Assembly (NCBI RefSeq): GCF_050948215.1
Contig: NW_027489049.1
Span: 62,001 to 126,000 of the forward strand
Source of the DNA: Halictus rubicundus
Taxonomy: Eukaryota > Arthropoda > Insecta > Hymenoptera > Halictidae
Reading direction: 5' to 3'
DNA: 64,000 nt
This document shows positions 28,401-42,702 of the stretch, piece by piece. Positions within the stretch are counted from its first letter, which is position 1. Each line of letters starts with the position of its first letter. A program made the translations under genes and the position numbers. The notes beneath the pieces are model-generated. The model worked only from the letters and a program-made list of their open reading frames with translations, ran no database searches and had not been told where the DNA came from.

Positions 28401-30890
28401 CTCTATCCTATCCTATCCTCTATCCTATCGTATCCTCTATCGTATCCTATCCTCTATCCTATCCTATCCTCTATCCTATCCTATCCTCTATCCTATCCTA
28501 TCCTCTATCCTATCCTCTATCCTATCCTATCCTCTATCCTATCCTATCCTCTATCCTATCCTATCCTCTATCCTATCCTATCCTCTATCCTATCCTATCC
28601 TCTATCCTATCCTTATCCTCTATCGTATCCTATCCTCTATCCTATCCTATCCTCTATCCTATCCTATCCTCTATCCTATCCTATCCTCTATCCTATATTA
28701 TCCTCTATCCTATCCCATCCTCTATCCTATCCTATCCTCTATCCTATCCTATCCTCTATCCTATCCTATCCTCTATCCTATCCTATCCTCTATCGTATCC
28801 TATCCGCTATCCTATCCAATCCTATATCCTATCCTCTATCCTATCCTATCCTCTATGCTATCCTATCCTTTATCGTATCCTATCCTCTATCCTATTAAAT
28901 CCTATATCGGATCCTCTATCCTATCCTATCCTCTATCGTATCCTATCCTCTATCCTATCCTATCCTCTATCCTATCCTATCCTCTATCCTATCCTATCCT
29001 CTATCCTATATTATCCTCTATCCTATCCTATCCTCTATCCTATATTATCCTCTATCCTATCCTATCCTCTATCCTATCCTATCCTCTATCCTATCGTATC
29101 CTCTATCGTATCCTATCCTCTATCCTATCCTATCCTCTATCCTATCCTATCCTCTATCCTATCCTATCCTCTATCCTATCCTATCCTCTATCCTATCCTA
29201 TCCTCTATCCTATCCTATCCTCTATCCTATCCTATCCTCTATCCTATCCTTATCCTCTATCCTATCCTATCCTCTATCCTATCCTATCCTCTATCCTATC
29301 CTATCCTCTATCCTATCCTATCCTCTATCCTATCCTATCCTCTATCCTATCCTATCCTCTATCCTATCCTATCCTCTATCCTATCCTATCCTCTATCCTA
29401 TATTATCCTCTATCCTATCCCATCCTCTATCCTATCCTATCCTCTATCCTATTAAATCCTATATCGTATCCTCTATCCTATCCTATCCTCTATCGTATCC
29501 TATCCTCTATCCTATCCTATCCTCTATCCTATCCTATCCTATCCTCTATCCTATCCTATCCTCTATCCTATCCTATCCTCTATCCTATCCTATCCTCTAT
29601 CCTATCCTATCCTCTATCGTATCCTATCCTCTATCCTATCCTATCCTCTATCGTATCCTATCCTCTATCCTATTAAATCCTATATCGTATCCTCTATCCT
29701 ATCCTATCCTCTATCGTATCCTATCCTCTATCATATCCTATCGTCTATCCTATCCTATCCTCTATCCTATCCTATTCTCCATCCTATCCTATCCTCTATC
29801 CTATCCTATCCTCTATCCTATCCTATCCTCTATCCTATCCTATCCTCTATCCTATCCTATCCTCTATCCTATCCTATCCTCTATCGTATCCTATCCTCTA
29901 TCCTATCCTATCCTCTATCGTATCCTATCCTCTATCCTATTAAATCCTATATCGTATCCTCTATCCTATCCTATCCTCTATCGTATCCTATCCTCTATCC
30001 TATCCTATCGTCTATCCTATCCTATCCTCTATCCTATCCTATTCTCCATCCTATCCTATCCTCTATCCTATCCTATCCTCTATCCTATCCTATCCTCTAT
30101 CCTATCCTATCCTCTATCCTATCCTATCCTCAATCCTATCCTATCCTCTATCCTATCCTATCCTCTATCATATCATATCCTCTATCGTATCCTATACTCT
30201 ATCCTATTAAATCCTATATCATATCCTCTATCCTATCCTATCCTCTATCGTATCATATCCTCTATCCTATCCTATCCTCTATCGTATCCTATCCTCTATC
30301 CTATCCTATCCTCTATCCTATCCTATCCTCTATCCTATATTATCCTCTATCCTATCCCATCCTCTATCCTATCCTATCCTCTATCCTATCCTATCCTATA
30401 TCGTATCCTCTATCCTATCCTATCCTATCCTCTATCGTATCCTATCCTCTATCCTATTAAATCCTATATCGTATCCTCTATCCTATCCTATCCTCTATCG
30501 TATCCTATCCTCTATCCTATCCTATCCTCTATCCTATCCTATCCTCTATCCTATCCTATCCTCTATCCTATCCTATCCTCTATCCTATCCTATCCTCTAT
30601 CCTATCATATCCTCTATCCCATCCTTATCCTCTATCGTATCCTATCCTCTATCCTATCCTATCCTCTATCCTATCCTATCCTCTATCCTATCCTATCCTG
30701 TATCCTATATTATCCTCTATCCTATCCCATCCTCTATCCTATCCTATCCTCTATCCTATCCTATCCTCTATCCTATCCTATCCTCTATCGTATCCTATCC
30801 GCTATCCTATCCAATCCTATATCCTATCCTCTATCCTATCCTATCCTCTATGCTATCCTATCCTTTATCGTATCCTATCCTCTATCCTAT
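28400..30890 (+). repeat. Segment B, copy 1
   Basis: This segment repeats at 40.2-42.76 kb with an offset of 11,836 bp at the GGATCC box (28855 and 40691) and 11,853 bp at the next ATGCT (30850 and 42703), one 17-mer difference. Shared marks include CTATCGTATCCTCTATCG near 28430/40250, two TATATTATCC monomers after the box, and a TATACTC-linked TATTAAAT at 30205/42058. The right end is a chimeric joint at 30860-30890 inside what should be a GGATCC box. Confidence 0.83.
28855..28914 (+). repeat. GGATCC box, Y subtype
   Basis: GGATCC at 28909-28914. Belongs to segment B copy 1. Confidence 0.9.
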
Positions 30891-30900
30891 ATTATCCTCT
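30850..30900 (+). repeat. Broken GGATCC box at a chimeric joint
   Basis: ATGCT and TTTATCG monomers are intact, but the next monomer is TCTATCCTATATTATCC in place of TATTAAATCC and no GGATCC follows. Left flank matches 42.2-42.74 kb; right flank matches 15.22 kb onward. Confidence 0.85.
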
Positions 30901-33500
30901 ATCCTATCCCATCCTCTATCCTATCCTATCCTCTATCCTATCCTATTCTATATCGTATCCTCTATCCTATCCTATCCTATCCTCTATCGTATCCTATCCT
31001 CTATCCTATTAAATCCTATATCGTATCCTCTATCCTATCCTATCCTCTATCGTATCCTATCCTCTATCCTATCCTATCCTCTATCCTATCCTATCCTCTA
31101 TCCTATCCTATCCTCTATCCTATCCTATCCTCTATCCTATCCTATCCTCTATCCTATCCTATCCTCTATCGTATCCTCTATCATATCCTATCCTCTATCC
31201 TATCCTATCCTCTATCCTATCCTTATCCTCTATCGTATCCTATCCTCTATCCTATCCTATCCTCTATCCTATCCTATCCTCTATCCTATCCTATCCTCTA
31301 TCCTATCCTATCCTCTATCCTATCCTATCCTCTATCCTATCCTATCCTGTATCCTATCCTATCCTCTATCCTATCCTATCCTCTATCCTATATTATCCTC
31401 TATCCTATATTATCCTCTATCCTATCCCATCCTCTATCCTATCCTATCCTCTATCCAATTCTATCCTCTATCCTATCCTTTCCTCTATCCTATCCTATTC
31501 TCTATCCTATCCTATCCTCTATCCTATCGTATCCTCTATCGTATCCTATCCTCTATCCTATTAAATCCTATATCGTATCCTCTATCCTATCCTATCCTCT
31601 ATCCAATCCTATCCTCTATCCTATCCTATCCTCTATCCTATCCTATCCTCTATCCTATCCTATCCTCTATCCTATCCCATCCTCTATCCTATCCTATCCT
31701 CTATCCTATCCTATCCTCTATCCTATCCTATCCTCTATCCCATCCTATTCTCTATCCTATCCTATCCTCTATCCTATCCTATCCTCTATCATATCCTATC
31801 CTCTATCCTATCCTATCCTCTATCCTATCCTTATCCTCTATCGTATCCTATCCTCTATCCTATCCTATCCTCTATCCTATCCTATCCTCTATCCTATCCT
31901 ATCCTCTATCCTATCCTATCCTCTATCCTATCCTTATCCTCTATCCTATCCCATCCTCTATCCTATCCTATCCTCTATCCTATCCTATCCTCTATCCTAT
32001 CCTTTCCTCTATCCTATCCTATTCTCTATCCTATCCTATCCTCTATCCTATCGTATCCTCTATCGTATCCTATCCTCTATCCTATTAAATCCTATATCGT
32101 ATCCTCTATCCTATCCTATCCTCTATCGTATCCTATCCTCTATCCTATCCTATCCTCTATCCTATCCTATCCTATCCTATCCTCTATCCTATCCTATCCT
32201 CTATCCTATCCTATCCTCTATCCTATCCTATCCTCTATCCTATCCTATCCTCTATCCTATCCTATCCTCTATCGTATCCTATCCTCTATCCTATCCTATC
32301 CTCAATCGTATCCTATCCTCTATCCTATCCTATCCTCTATCGTATCCTATCCTCTATCCTATCCTATCCTCTATCCTATCCTATTCTCCATCCTATCCTA
32401 TCCTCTATCCTATCCTATCCTCTATCCTATCCTATCCTCTATCCTATCCTATCCTCTATCCTATCCTATCCTCAATCCTATCCTATCCTCTATCCTATCC
32501 TATCCTCTATCATATCATATCCTCTATCGTATCCTATACTCTATCCTATTAAATCCTATATCGTATCCTCTATCCTATCCTATCCTCTATCGTATCATAT
32601 CCTCTATCCTATCCTATCCTCTATCGTATCCTATCCTCTATCCTATCCTATCCTCTATCCTATCCTATCCTCTATCCTATATTATCCTCTATCCTATCCC
32701 ATCCTCTATCCTATCCTATCCTCTATCCTATCCTATTCTATATCGTATCCTCTATCCTATCCTATCCTATCCTCTATCGTATCCTATCCTCTATCCTATT
32801 AAATCCTATATCGTATCCTCTATCCTATCCTATCCTCTATCGTATCCTATCCTCTATCCTATCCTATCCTCTATCCTATACTATCCTCTATCCTATCCTA
32901 TCCTCTATCCTATCCTATCCTCTATCCTATCCTATCCTCTATCCTATCCTATCCTCTATCCTATCCTTATCCTCTATCGTATCCTATCCTCTATCCTATC
33001 CTATCCTCTATCCTATCCTATCCTCTATCCTATCCTATCCTCTATCCTATATTATCATCTATCCTATCCCATCCTCTATCCTATCCTATCCTCTATCGTA
33101 TCCTATCCTCTATCCTATCCTATCCTCTATCCTATCCTATCCTCTATCCTATCCTATCCTCTATCCTATATTATCCTCTATCCTATCCTATCCTCTAACC
33201 TATATTATCCTCTATCCTATCCTATCCTCTATCCTATCCTATCCTCTATCCTATCGTATCCTCTATCGTATCCTATCCTCTATCCTATCCTATCCTCTAT
33301 CCTATCCTATCCTCTATCCTATCCTATCCTCTATCCTATCCTCTATCCTATCCTATCCTCTATCCTATCCTATCCTCTATCCTATCCTATCCTCTATCCT
33401 ATCCTATCCTCTATCCTATCCTATCCTCTATTCTATCCTATCCTCTATCCTATCCTATCCTCTATCCTATCCTATCCTCTATCCTATAGTATCCTCTATC
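30890..33500 (+). repeat. Block related to the 14-18 kb higher-order unit
   Basis: From the joint at about 30890 the order matches 15.22 kb onward with offset 15,661 (TATATTATCC 15228/30889 and ATTCTATATCG 15284/30945). It continues with CTATCGTATCCTCTATC, an 18-mer CCTTATCC, CCTTTCCTC and ATTCTCTATCC monomers as in 13.9-14.6 and 16.1-16.8 kb, and a TATACTC-linked TATTAAAT at 32547. It ends in a CTCTAACC variant near 33196 and a TATAGTATCC monomer near 33486. No gene. Confidence 0.75.
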
Positions 33501-35760
33501 CTATCCCATCCTCTATCCTATCCTATCCTCTATCCTATTAAATCCTATATCGTATCCTCTATCCTATCCTATCCTCTATCGTATCCTATCCTCTATCCTA
33601 TCCTATCCTCTATCCTATCCTATCCTCTATCCTATCCTATTCTCCATCCTATCCTATCCTCTATCCTATCCTATCCTCTATCCTATCCTATCCTCTATCC
33701 TATCCTATCCTCTATCCTATCCTATCCTCAATCCTATCCTATCCTCTATCCTATCCTATCCTCTATCATATCATATCCTCTATCGTATCCTATACTCTAT
33801 CCTATTAAATCCTATATCGTATCCTCTATACTATCCTATCCTCTATCGTATCATATCCTCTATCCTATCCTATCCTCTATCGTATCCTATCCTCTATCCT
33901 ATCCTATCCTCTCCTCTATCCTATATTATCCTCTATCCTATCCCATCCTCTATCCTATCCTATCCTCGATCCTATCCTATCCTATATCGTATCCTCTATC
34001 CTATCCTATCCTATCCTCTATCGTATCCTATCCTCTATCCTATTAAATCCTATATCGTATCCTCTATCCTATCCTATCCTCTATCGTATCCTATCCTCTA
34101 TCCTATCCTATCCTCTATCCTATCCTATCCTCTATCCTATCCTATCCTCTATCCTATCCTATCCTCTATCCTATCCTATCCTCTATCCTATCCTATCCTC
34201 TATCCCATCCTTATCCTCTATCGTATCCTATCCTCTATCCTATCCTATCCTCTATCCTATCCTATCCTCTATCCTATCCTATCCTCTATCCTATATTATC
34301 CTCTATCCTATCCCATCCTCTATCCTATCCTATCCTCTATCCTATCCTATCCTCTATCCTATCCTATCCTCTATCGTATCCTATCCGCTATCCTATCCAA
34401 TCCTATATCCTATCCTCTATCCTATCCTATCCTCTATGCTATCCTATCCTTTATCGTATCCTATCCTCTATCCTATTAAATCCTCTATCGGATCCTCTAT
34501 CCTATCCTATCCTCTATCGTATCCTATCCTCTATCCTATCCTATCCTCTATCCTATCCTATCCTCTATCCTATCCTATCCTCTATCCTATCCTATCCTCT
34601 ATCCTATCCTATCCTCTATCCTATCCTATCCTCTATCCTATCCTATCCTCTATCGTATCCTATCATCTATCCTATTAAATCCTATATGGTATCCTCTATC
34701 CTATCCTATCCTCTATCGTATCCTATCCTCTATCCTATCCTATCCTCTGTCCTGTCCTATCCTCTATCCTATCCTTCTCTCTATCCTATCCTATCATCTA
34801 TCCTATCCTATCCTCTATCCTATCCTATCCTCTATCCTATCCTATCCTCTATCCTATATTATCCTCTATCGTATCCCATCCTCTATCCTATCCTATCCTC
34901 TATCCTATCCTATCCTCTATCCTATCCTATCCTCTATCCTATCCTATCCTCTATCCTATCCTATCCTCTATCCTATATTATCCTCTATCCTATCCCATCC
35001 TCTATCCTATCCTATCCTCTATCCTATCCTATCCTCTATCCTATCCTATCCTCTATCCTATCCTATCCTCTATCGTATCCTATCCTCTATCCGATTAAAT
35101 CCTATATCGTATCCTCTATCCTATCCTATCCTCTATCGTATCCTATCCTCTATCCTATCCTATCGTCTATCCTATCCTATCCTCTATCCTATCCTATCCT
35201 CTATCGTATCCTATCCTCTATCCGATTAAATCCTATATCGTATCCTCTATCCTATCCTATCCTCTATCGTATCCTATCCTCTATCCTATCCTATCGTCTA
35301 TCCTATCCTATCCTCTATCCTATCCTATTCTCCATCCTATCCTATCCTCTATCCTATCCTATCCTCTATCCTATCCTATCCTCTATCCTATCCTATCCTC
35401 TATCCTATCCTATCCTCAATCCTATCCTATCCTCTATCCTATCCTATCCTCTATCATATCATATCCTCTATCGTATCCTATACTCTATCCTATTAAATCC
35501 TATATCGTATCCTCTATCCTATCCTGTCCTCTATCGTATCATATCCTCTATCCTATCCTATCCTCTATCGTATCCTATCCTCTATCCTATCCTATCCTCT
35601 ATCCTATCCTATCCTCTATCCTATATTATCCTCTATCCTATCCCATCCTCTATCCTATCCTATCCTCTATCCTATCCTATCCTATATCGTATCCTCTATC
35701 CTATCCTATCCTATCCTCTATCGTATCCTATCCTCTATCCTATTAAATCCTATATCCTAT
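33500..35760 (+). repeat. Segment A, copy 3 (shortened)
   Basis: TATTAAAT at 33803, 34041, 34673, 35491 and 35741, GATTAAAT at 35093 and 35224, the first GGATCC box at 34436 and CCTTCTCTC near 34775 match copies 1 and 2. The second GGATCC box, which follows about 1.8 kb later in the other copies, is absent: after 35741 the sequence goes straight to monomers that in copy 1 lie just past the 2900 box. This fits a deletion of roughly 450-500 bp. Confidence 0.8.
34436..34495 (+). repeat. GGATCC box, S subtype
   Basis: GGATCC at 34490-34495. Counterpart of 1086 and 20022 in segment A copy 3; no Y box follows it within 6 kb. Confidence 0.9.
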
Positions 35761-37420
35761 CCTCTATCGTATCCTATCCTCTATCCTATCCTATCCTCTA
35801 TCGTATCCTATCCTCTATCCTATCCTATCCTCTATCCTATCCTATCCTCTATCCTATCCTATCCTCTATCCTATATTATCCTCTATCCTATCCTATCCTC
35901 TATCCTATATTATCCTCTATCCTATCCTATCCTCTATCCTATCCTATCCTCTATCCTATCCTATCCTCTATCCTATCCTATCCTGTATCCTATCCTATTC
36001 TCTATCCTATCCTATCCTCTATCCTATCCTATCCTCTATCCTATCCTATCCTCTATCCTATCCTATCCTCTATCCTATCCTATCCTCTATCCTCTATCCT
36101 ATCCTATCCTCTATCATATCCTATCCTCTATCCTATCCTATCCTCTATCCTATCCTTATCCTCTATCGTATCCTATCCTCTATCCTATCCTATCCTATCC
36201 TATCCTCTATCCTATCCTATCCTCTATCCTATCCTATCCTCTATCCTATCCTATCCTCTATCGTATCCTATCCTCCATCCTATTAAATCCTATATCTTAT
36301 CCTCTATCCTATCCTATCCTCTATCGTATCCTATCCTCTATCCTATCCTATCCTCTATCCTATCCTATCCTCTATCCTATCCTATCCTCTTTCCTATCCT
36401 ATCCTCTATCCTATCCTATCCTCTATCCTATCCTATCCTCAATCCTATCCTATCCTCTATCCTATCCTATCCTCTATCATATCCTATCCTCTATCCTATC
36501 CTATCCTCTATCCTATCCTATCCTCTATCCTCTATCCTATCCTATCCTCTATCATATCCTATCCTCTATCCTATCCTATCCTCTATCCTATCCTTATCCT
36601 CTATCGTATCCTATCCTCTATCCTATCCTATCCTATCCTATCCTCTATCCTATCCTATCCTCTATCCTATCCTATCCTCTATCCTATCCTATCCTCTATC
36701 CTATCCTATCCTCTATCGTATCCTATCCTCCATCCTATTAAATCCTATATCTTATCCTCTATCCTATCCTATCCTCTATCGTATCCTATCCTCTATCCTA
36801 TCCTATCCTCTATCCTATCCTATCCTCTATCCTATCCTATCCTCTTTCCTATCCTATCCTCTATCCTATCCTATCCTCTATCCTATCCTATCCTCAATCC
36901 TATCCTATCCTCTATCCTATCCTATCCTCTATCATATCCTATCCTCTATCCTATCCTATCCTCTATCCTATCCTATCCTCTATCCTCTATCCTATCCTAT
37001 CCTCTATCATATCCTATCCTCTATCCTATCCTATCCTCTATCCTATCCTTATCCTCTATCGTATCCTATCCTCTATCCTATCCTATCCTATCCTATCCTC
37101 TATCCTATCCTATCCTCTATCCTATCCTATCCTCTATCCTATCCTATCCTCTATCCTATCCTATCCTCTATCGTATCCTATCCTCCATCCTATTAAATCC
37201 TATATCTTATCCTCTATCCTATCCTATCCTCTATCGTATCCTATCCTCTATCCTATCCTATTCTCCATCCTATCCTATCCTCTATCCTATCCTATCCTCT
37301 TTCCTATCCTATCCTCTATCCTATCCTATCCTCTATCCTATCCTATCCTCAATCCTATCCTATCCTCTATCCTATCCTATCCTCTATCATATCCTATCCT
37401 CTATCGTATCCTATCATCTA
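35760..37420 (+). repeat. 455-bp tandem repeat, about three copies
   Basis: TATTAAAT preceded by CTCCATCC and followed by TATATCTTATCC lies at 36281, 36736 and 37191, two spacings of exactly 455 bp. A short CTCTATCCTCTATCC junction (a skipped pentamer pair) occurs at 36085, 36523 and 36978, spacings 438 and 455, so the first unit lacks one 17-mer. Each unit also carries the 18-mer CCTTATCC and a TCTTTCC monomer. The same CTCCATCC-linked box occurs singly near 22397, 26288, 26784, 27479 and 47957. No gene. Confidence 0.85.
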
Positions 37421-40200
37421 TCCTATTAAATCCTATATCCTATCCTCTATCCTATATTATCCTCTATCCTATCCCATCCTCTATCCTATCCTATCCTCTA
37501 TCCTATCCTATCCTCTATCCTATCCTATCCTCTATCCTATCCTATCCTCTATCCTATCCTATCCTATCCTCTATCCTATCCTATCCTCTATCCTATCCTA
37601 TCCTCTATCCTATCCTATCCTCTATCCTATCCTATCCTCTATCCTATCCTATCCTCTATCCTATCCTATCCTCTATCCTATCCTATCCTCTATCCTATCC
37701 TATCCTCTATCCTATCCTATCCTCTATCCTATCCTATCCTCTATCCTATCCTATCCTCTATCCTATCCTATCCTCTATCCTATCCTATCCTCTATCCTAT
37801 CCTATCCTCTATCCTATCCTATCCTCTATCGTATCCTATCATCTATCCTATTAAATCCTATATCGTATCCTCTATCCTATCCTATCCTCTATCGTATCCT
37901 ATCCTCTATCCTATCCTATCCTCTGTCCTATCCTATCCTCTATCCTATCCTTTTCTCTATCCTATCCTATCATCTATCCTATCCTATCCTCTATCCTATC
38001 CTATCCTCTATCCTATCCTATCCTCTATCCTATCCTATCCTCTATCCTATCCTATCCTCTATCGTATCCTATCCTCTATCCTATCCTATCCTCTATCATA
38101 TCCTATCCTCTATCCTATCCTATCCTCTATCCTATCCTATCCTCTATCCTATCCTTATCCTCTATCGTATCCTATCCTCTATCCTATCCTATCCTCTATC
38201 CTATCCTATCCTCTATCCTATCCTATCCTCTATCCTATCCTATCCTCTATCGTATCCTATCCTCTATCCGATTAAATCCTATATCGTATCCTCTATCCTA
38301 TCCTATCCTCTATCGTATCCTATCCTCTATCCTATCCTATCCTCTATCATATCCTATCCTCTATCCTATCCTATCCTCTATCCTATCCTATCCTATCCTC
38401 TATCCTATCCTATCCTCTATCCTATCCTATCCTCTATCCTATCCTATCCTCTATCCTATCCTATCCTCTATCCTATCCTATCCTCTATCCTATCCTATCC
38501 TCTATCCTATCCTATCCTCTATCCTATCCTATCCTCTATCCTATCCTATCCTCTATCCTATCCTATCCTATCCTCTATCCTATCCTATCCTCTATCCTAT
38601 CCTATCCTCTATCCTATCCTATCCTCTATCCTATCCTATCCTCTATCCTATCCTATCCTCTATCCTATCCTATCCTCTATCCTATCCTATCCTCTATCCT
38701 ATCCTATCCTCTATCCTATCCTATCCTCTATCCTATCCTATCCTCTATCGTATCCTATCATCTATCCTATTAAATCCTATATCGTATCCTCTATCCTATC
38801 CTATCCTCTATCGTATCCTATCCTCTATCCTATCCTATCCTCTGTCCTATCCTATCCTCTATCCTATCCTTTTCTCTATCCTATCCTATCATCTATCCTA
38901 TCCTATCCTCTATCCTATCCTATCCTCTATCCTATCCTATCCTCTATCCTATCCTATCCTCTATCCTATCCTATCCTCTATCGTATCCTATCCTCTATCC
39001 TATCCTATCCTCTATCCTATCCTATCCTCTATCGTATCCTATCATCTATCCTATTAAATCCTATATCGTATCCTCTATCCTATCCTATCCTCTATCGTAT
39101 CCTATCCTCTATCCTATCCTATCCTCTGTCCTATCCTATCCTCTATCCTATCCTTTTCTCTATCCTATCCTATCATCTATCCTATCCTATCCTCTATCCT
39201 ATCCTATCCTCTATCCTATCCTATCCTCTATCCTATCCTATCCTCTATCCTATCCTATCCTCTATCGTATCCTATCCTCTATCCTATCCTATCCTCAATC
39301 GTATCCTATCCTCTATCCTATCCTATCCTCTATCGTATCCTATCCTCTATCCTATCCTATCCTCTATCCTATCCTATCGTCTATCCTATCCTATTCTCCA
39401 TCCTATCCTATCCTCTATCCTATCCTATCCTCTATCCTATCCTATCCTCTATCCTATCCTATCCTCTATCCTATCCTATCCTCAATCCTATCCTATCCTC
39501 TATCCTATCCTATCCTCTATCATATCATATCCTCTATCGTATCCTATACTCTATCCTATTAAATCCTATATCGTATCCTCTATCCTATCGTATCCTCTAT
39601 CGTATCATATCCTCTATCCTATCCTATCCTCTATCGTATCCTATCCTCTATCCTATCCTATCCTCTATCCTATCCTATCCTCTATCCTATATTATCCTCT
39701 ATCCTATCCCATCCTCTATCCTATCCTATCCTCTATCCTATCCTATTCTATATCGTATCCTCTATCCTATCCTATCCTATCCTCTATCGTATCCTATCCT
39801 CTATCCTATTAAATCCTATATCGTATCCTCTATCCTATCCTATCCTCTATCGTATCCTATCCTCTATCCTATCCTATCCTCTATCCTATCCTATCCTCTA
39901 TCCTATCCTATCCTCTATCCTATCCTATCCTCTATCCTATCCTATCCTCTATCCTATCCTATCCTCTATCCTATCCTTATCCTCTATCGTATCCTATCCT
40001 CTATCCTATCCTATCCTCTATCCTATCCTATCCTCTATCCTATCCTATCCTCTATCCTATATTATCCTCTATCCTATCCCATCCTCTATCCTATCCTATC
40101 CTCTATCCTATCCTATCCTCTATCCTATCCTATCCTCTATCCTATCCTATCCTCTATCCTATATTATCCTCTATCCTATCCTATCCTCTATCCTATATTA
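37420..40200 (+). repeat. Irregular satellite with long pure 17-mer runs
   Basis: TATCATC-linked TATTAAAT boxes lie at 37424, 37849, 38768 and 39052, the last three each followed by CTGTCC and TTTTC monomers. Between them are long runs of unmodified 17-mers, for example about 37490-37820 and 38390-38750. GATTAAAT is at 38270 and a TATACTC-linked box at 39557. No gene or other sequence type was seen. Confidence 0.75.
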
Positions 40201-40690
40201 TCCTCTATCCTATCCTATCCTCTATCCTATCCTATCCTCTATCCTATCGTATCCTCTATCGTATCCTATCCTCTATCCTATCCTATCCTCTATCCTATCC
40301 TATCCTCTATCCTATCCTATCCTCTATCCTATCCTCTATCCTATCCTATCCTCTATCCTATCCTATCCTCTATCCTATCCTATCCTCTATCCTATCCTAT
40401 CCTCTATCCTATCCTATCCTCTATCCTATCCTATCCTCTATCCTATCCTTATCCTCTATCGTATCCTATCCTCTATCCTATCCTATCCTCTATCCTATCC
40501 TATCCTCTATCCTATCCTATCCTCTATCCTATATTATCCTCTATCCTATCCCATCCTCTATCCTATCCTATCCTCTATCCTATCCTATCCTCTATCCTAT
40601 CCTATCCTCTATCCTATCCTATCCTCTATCGTATCCTATCCGCTATCCTATCCAATCCTATATCCTATCCTCTATCCTATCCTATCCTCT

Positions 40691-40750
40691 ATGCTATCCT
40701 ATCCTTTATCGTATCCTATCCTCTATCCTATTAAATCCTATATCGGATCC
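40691..40750 (+). repeat. GGATCC box, Y subtype
   Basis: GGATCC at 40745-40750. Counterpart of the 28855 box. Confidence 0.9.
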
Positions 40751-42702
40751 TCTATCCTATCCTATCCTCTATCGTATCCTATCCTCTATCCTATCCTATC
40801 CTCTATCCTATCCTATCCTCTATCCTATCCTATCCTCTATCCTATATTATCCTCTATCCTATCCTATCCTCTATCCTATATTATCCTCTATCCTATCCTA
40901 TCCTCTATCCTATCCTATCCTCTATCCTATCGTATCCTCTATCGTATCCTATCCTCTATCCTATCCTATCCTCTATCCTATCCTATCCTCTATCCTATCC
41001 TATCCTCTATCCTATCCTATCCTCTATCCTATCCTATCCTCTATCCTATCCTATCCTCTATCCTATCCTATCCTCTATCCTATCCTATCCTCTATCCTAT
41101 CCTTATCCTCTATCCTATCCTATCCTCTATCCTATCCTATCCTCTATCCTATCCTATCCTCTATCCTATCCTATCCTCTATCCTATCCTATCCTCTATCC
41201 TATCCTATCCTCTATCCTATCCTATCCTCTATCCTATCCTATCCTCTATCCTATATTATCCTCTATCCTATCCCATCCTCTATCCTATCCTATCCTCTAT
41301 CCTATTAAATCCTATATCGTATCCTCTATCCTATCCTATCCTCTATCGTATCCTATCCTCTATCCTATCCTATCCTCTATCCTATCCTATCCTATCCTCT
41401 ATCCTATCCTATCCCCTATCCTATCCTATCCTCTATCCTATCCTATCCTCTATCCTATCCTATCCTCTATCGTATCCTATCCTCTATCCTATCCTATCCT
41501 CTATCGTATCCTATCCTCTATCCTATTAAATCCTATATCGTATCCTCTATCCTATCCTATCCTCTATCGTATCCTATCCTCTATCCTATCCTATCGTCTA
41601 TCCTATCCTATCCTCTATCCTATCCTATTCTCCATCCTATCCTATCCTCTATCCTATCCTATCCTCTATCCTATCCTATCCTCTATCCTATCCTATCCTC
41701 TATCCTATCCTATCCTCTATCCTATCCTATCCTCTATCGTATCCTATCCTCTATCCTATCCTATCCTCTATCGTATCCTATCCTCTATCCTATTAAATCC
41801 TATATCGTATCCTCTATCCTATCCTATCCTCTATCGTATCCTATCCTCTATCCTATCCTATCGTCTATCCTATCCTATCCTCTATCCTATCCTATTCTCC
41901 ATCCTATCCTATCCTCTATCCTATCCTATCCTCTATCCTATCCTATCCTCTATCCTATCCTATCCTCTATCCTATCCTATCCTCAATCCTATCCTATCCT
42001 CTATCCTATCCTATCCTCTATCATATCATATCCTCTATCGTATCCTATACTCTATCCTATTAAATCCTATATCGTATCCTCTATCCTATCCTATCCTCTA
42101 TCGTATCATATCCTCTATCCTATCCTATCCTCTATCGTATCCTATCCTCTATCCTATCCTATCCTCTATCCTATCCTATCCTCTATCCTATATTATCCTC
42201 TATCCTATCCCATCCTCTATCCTATCCTATCCTCTATCCTATCCTATCCTATATCGTATCCTCTATCCTATCCTATCCTATCCTCTATCGTATCCTATCC
42301 TCTATCCTATTAAATCCTATATCGTATCCTCTATCCTATCCTATCCTCTATCGTATCCTATCCTCTATCCTATCCTATCCTCTATCCTATCCTATCCTCT
42401 ATCCTATCCTATCCTCTATCCTATCCTATCCTCTATCCTATCCTATCCTCTATCCTATCCTATCCTCTATCCCATCCTTATCCTCTATCGTATCCTATCC
42501 TCTATCCTATCCTATCCTCTATCCTATCCTATCCTCTATCCTATCCTATCCTCTATCCTATATTATCCTCTATCCTATCCAATCCTCTATCCTATCCTAT
42601 CCTCTATCCTATCCTATCCTCTATCCTATCCTATCCTCTATCGTATCCTATCCGCTATCCTATCCAATCCTATATCCTATCCTCTATCCTATCCTATCCT
42701 CT

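Noticed and set aside
34686..37196. Protein-coding gene (and all other long + strand open frames)
   Set aside because: The consensus has no stop triplet in any + frame, every frame gives the same peptide, and starts and ends are just variant monomers (ATGCT, TATGAAA, TTAAA). There is no codon structure or homology.
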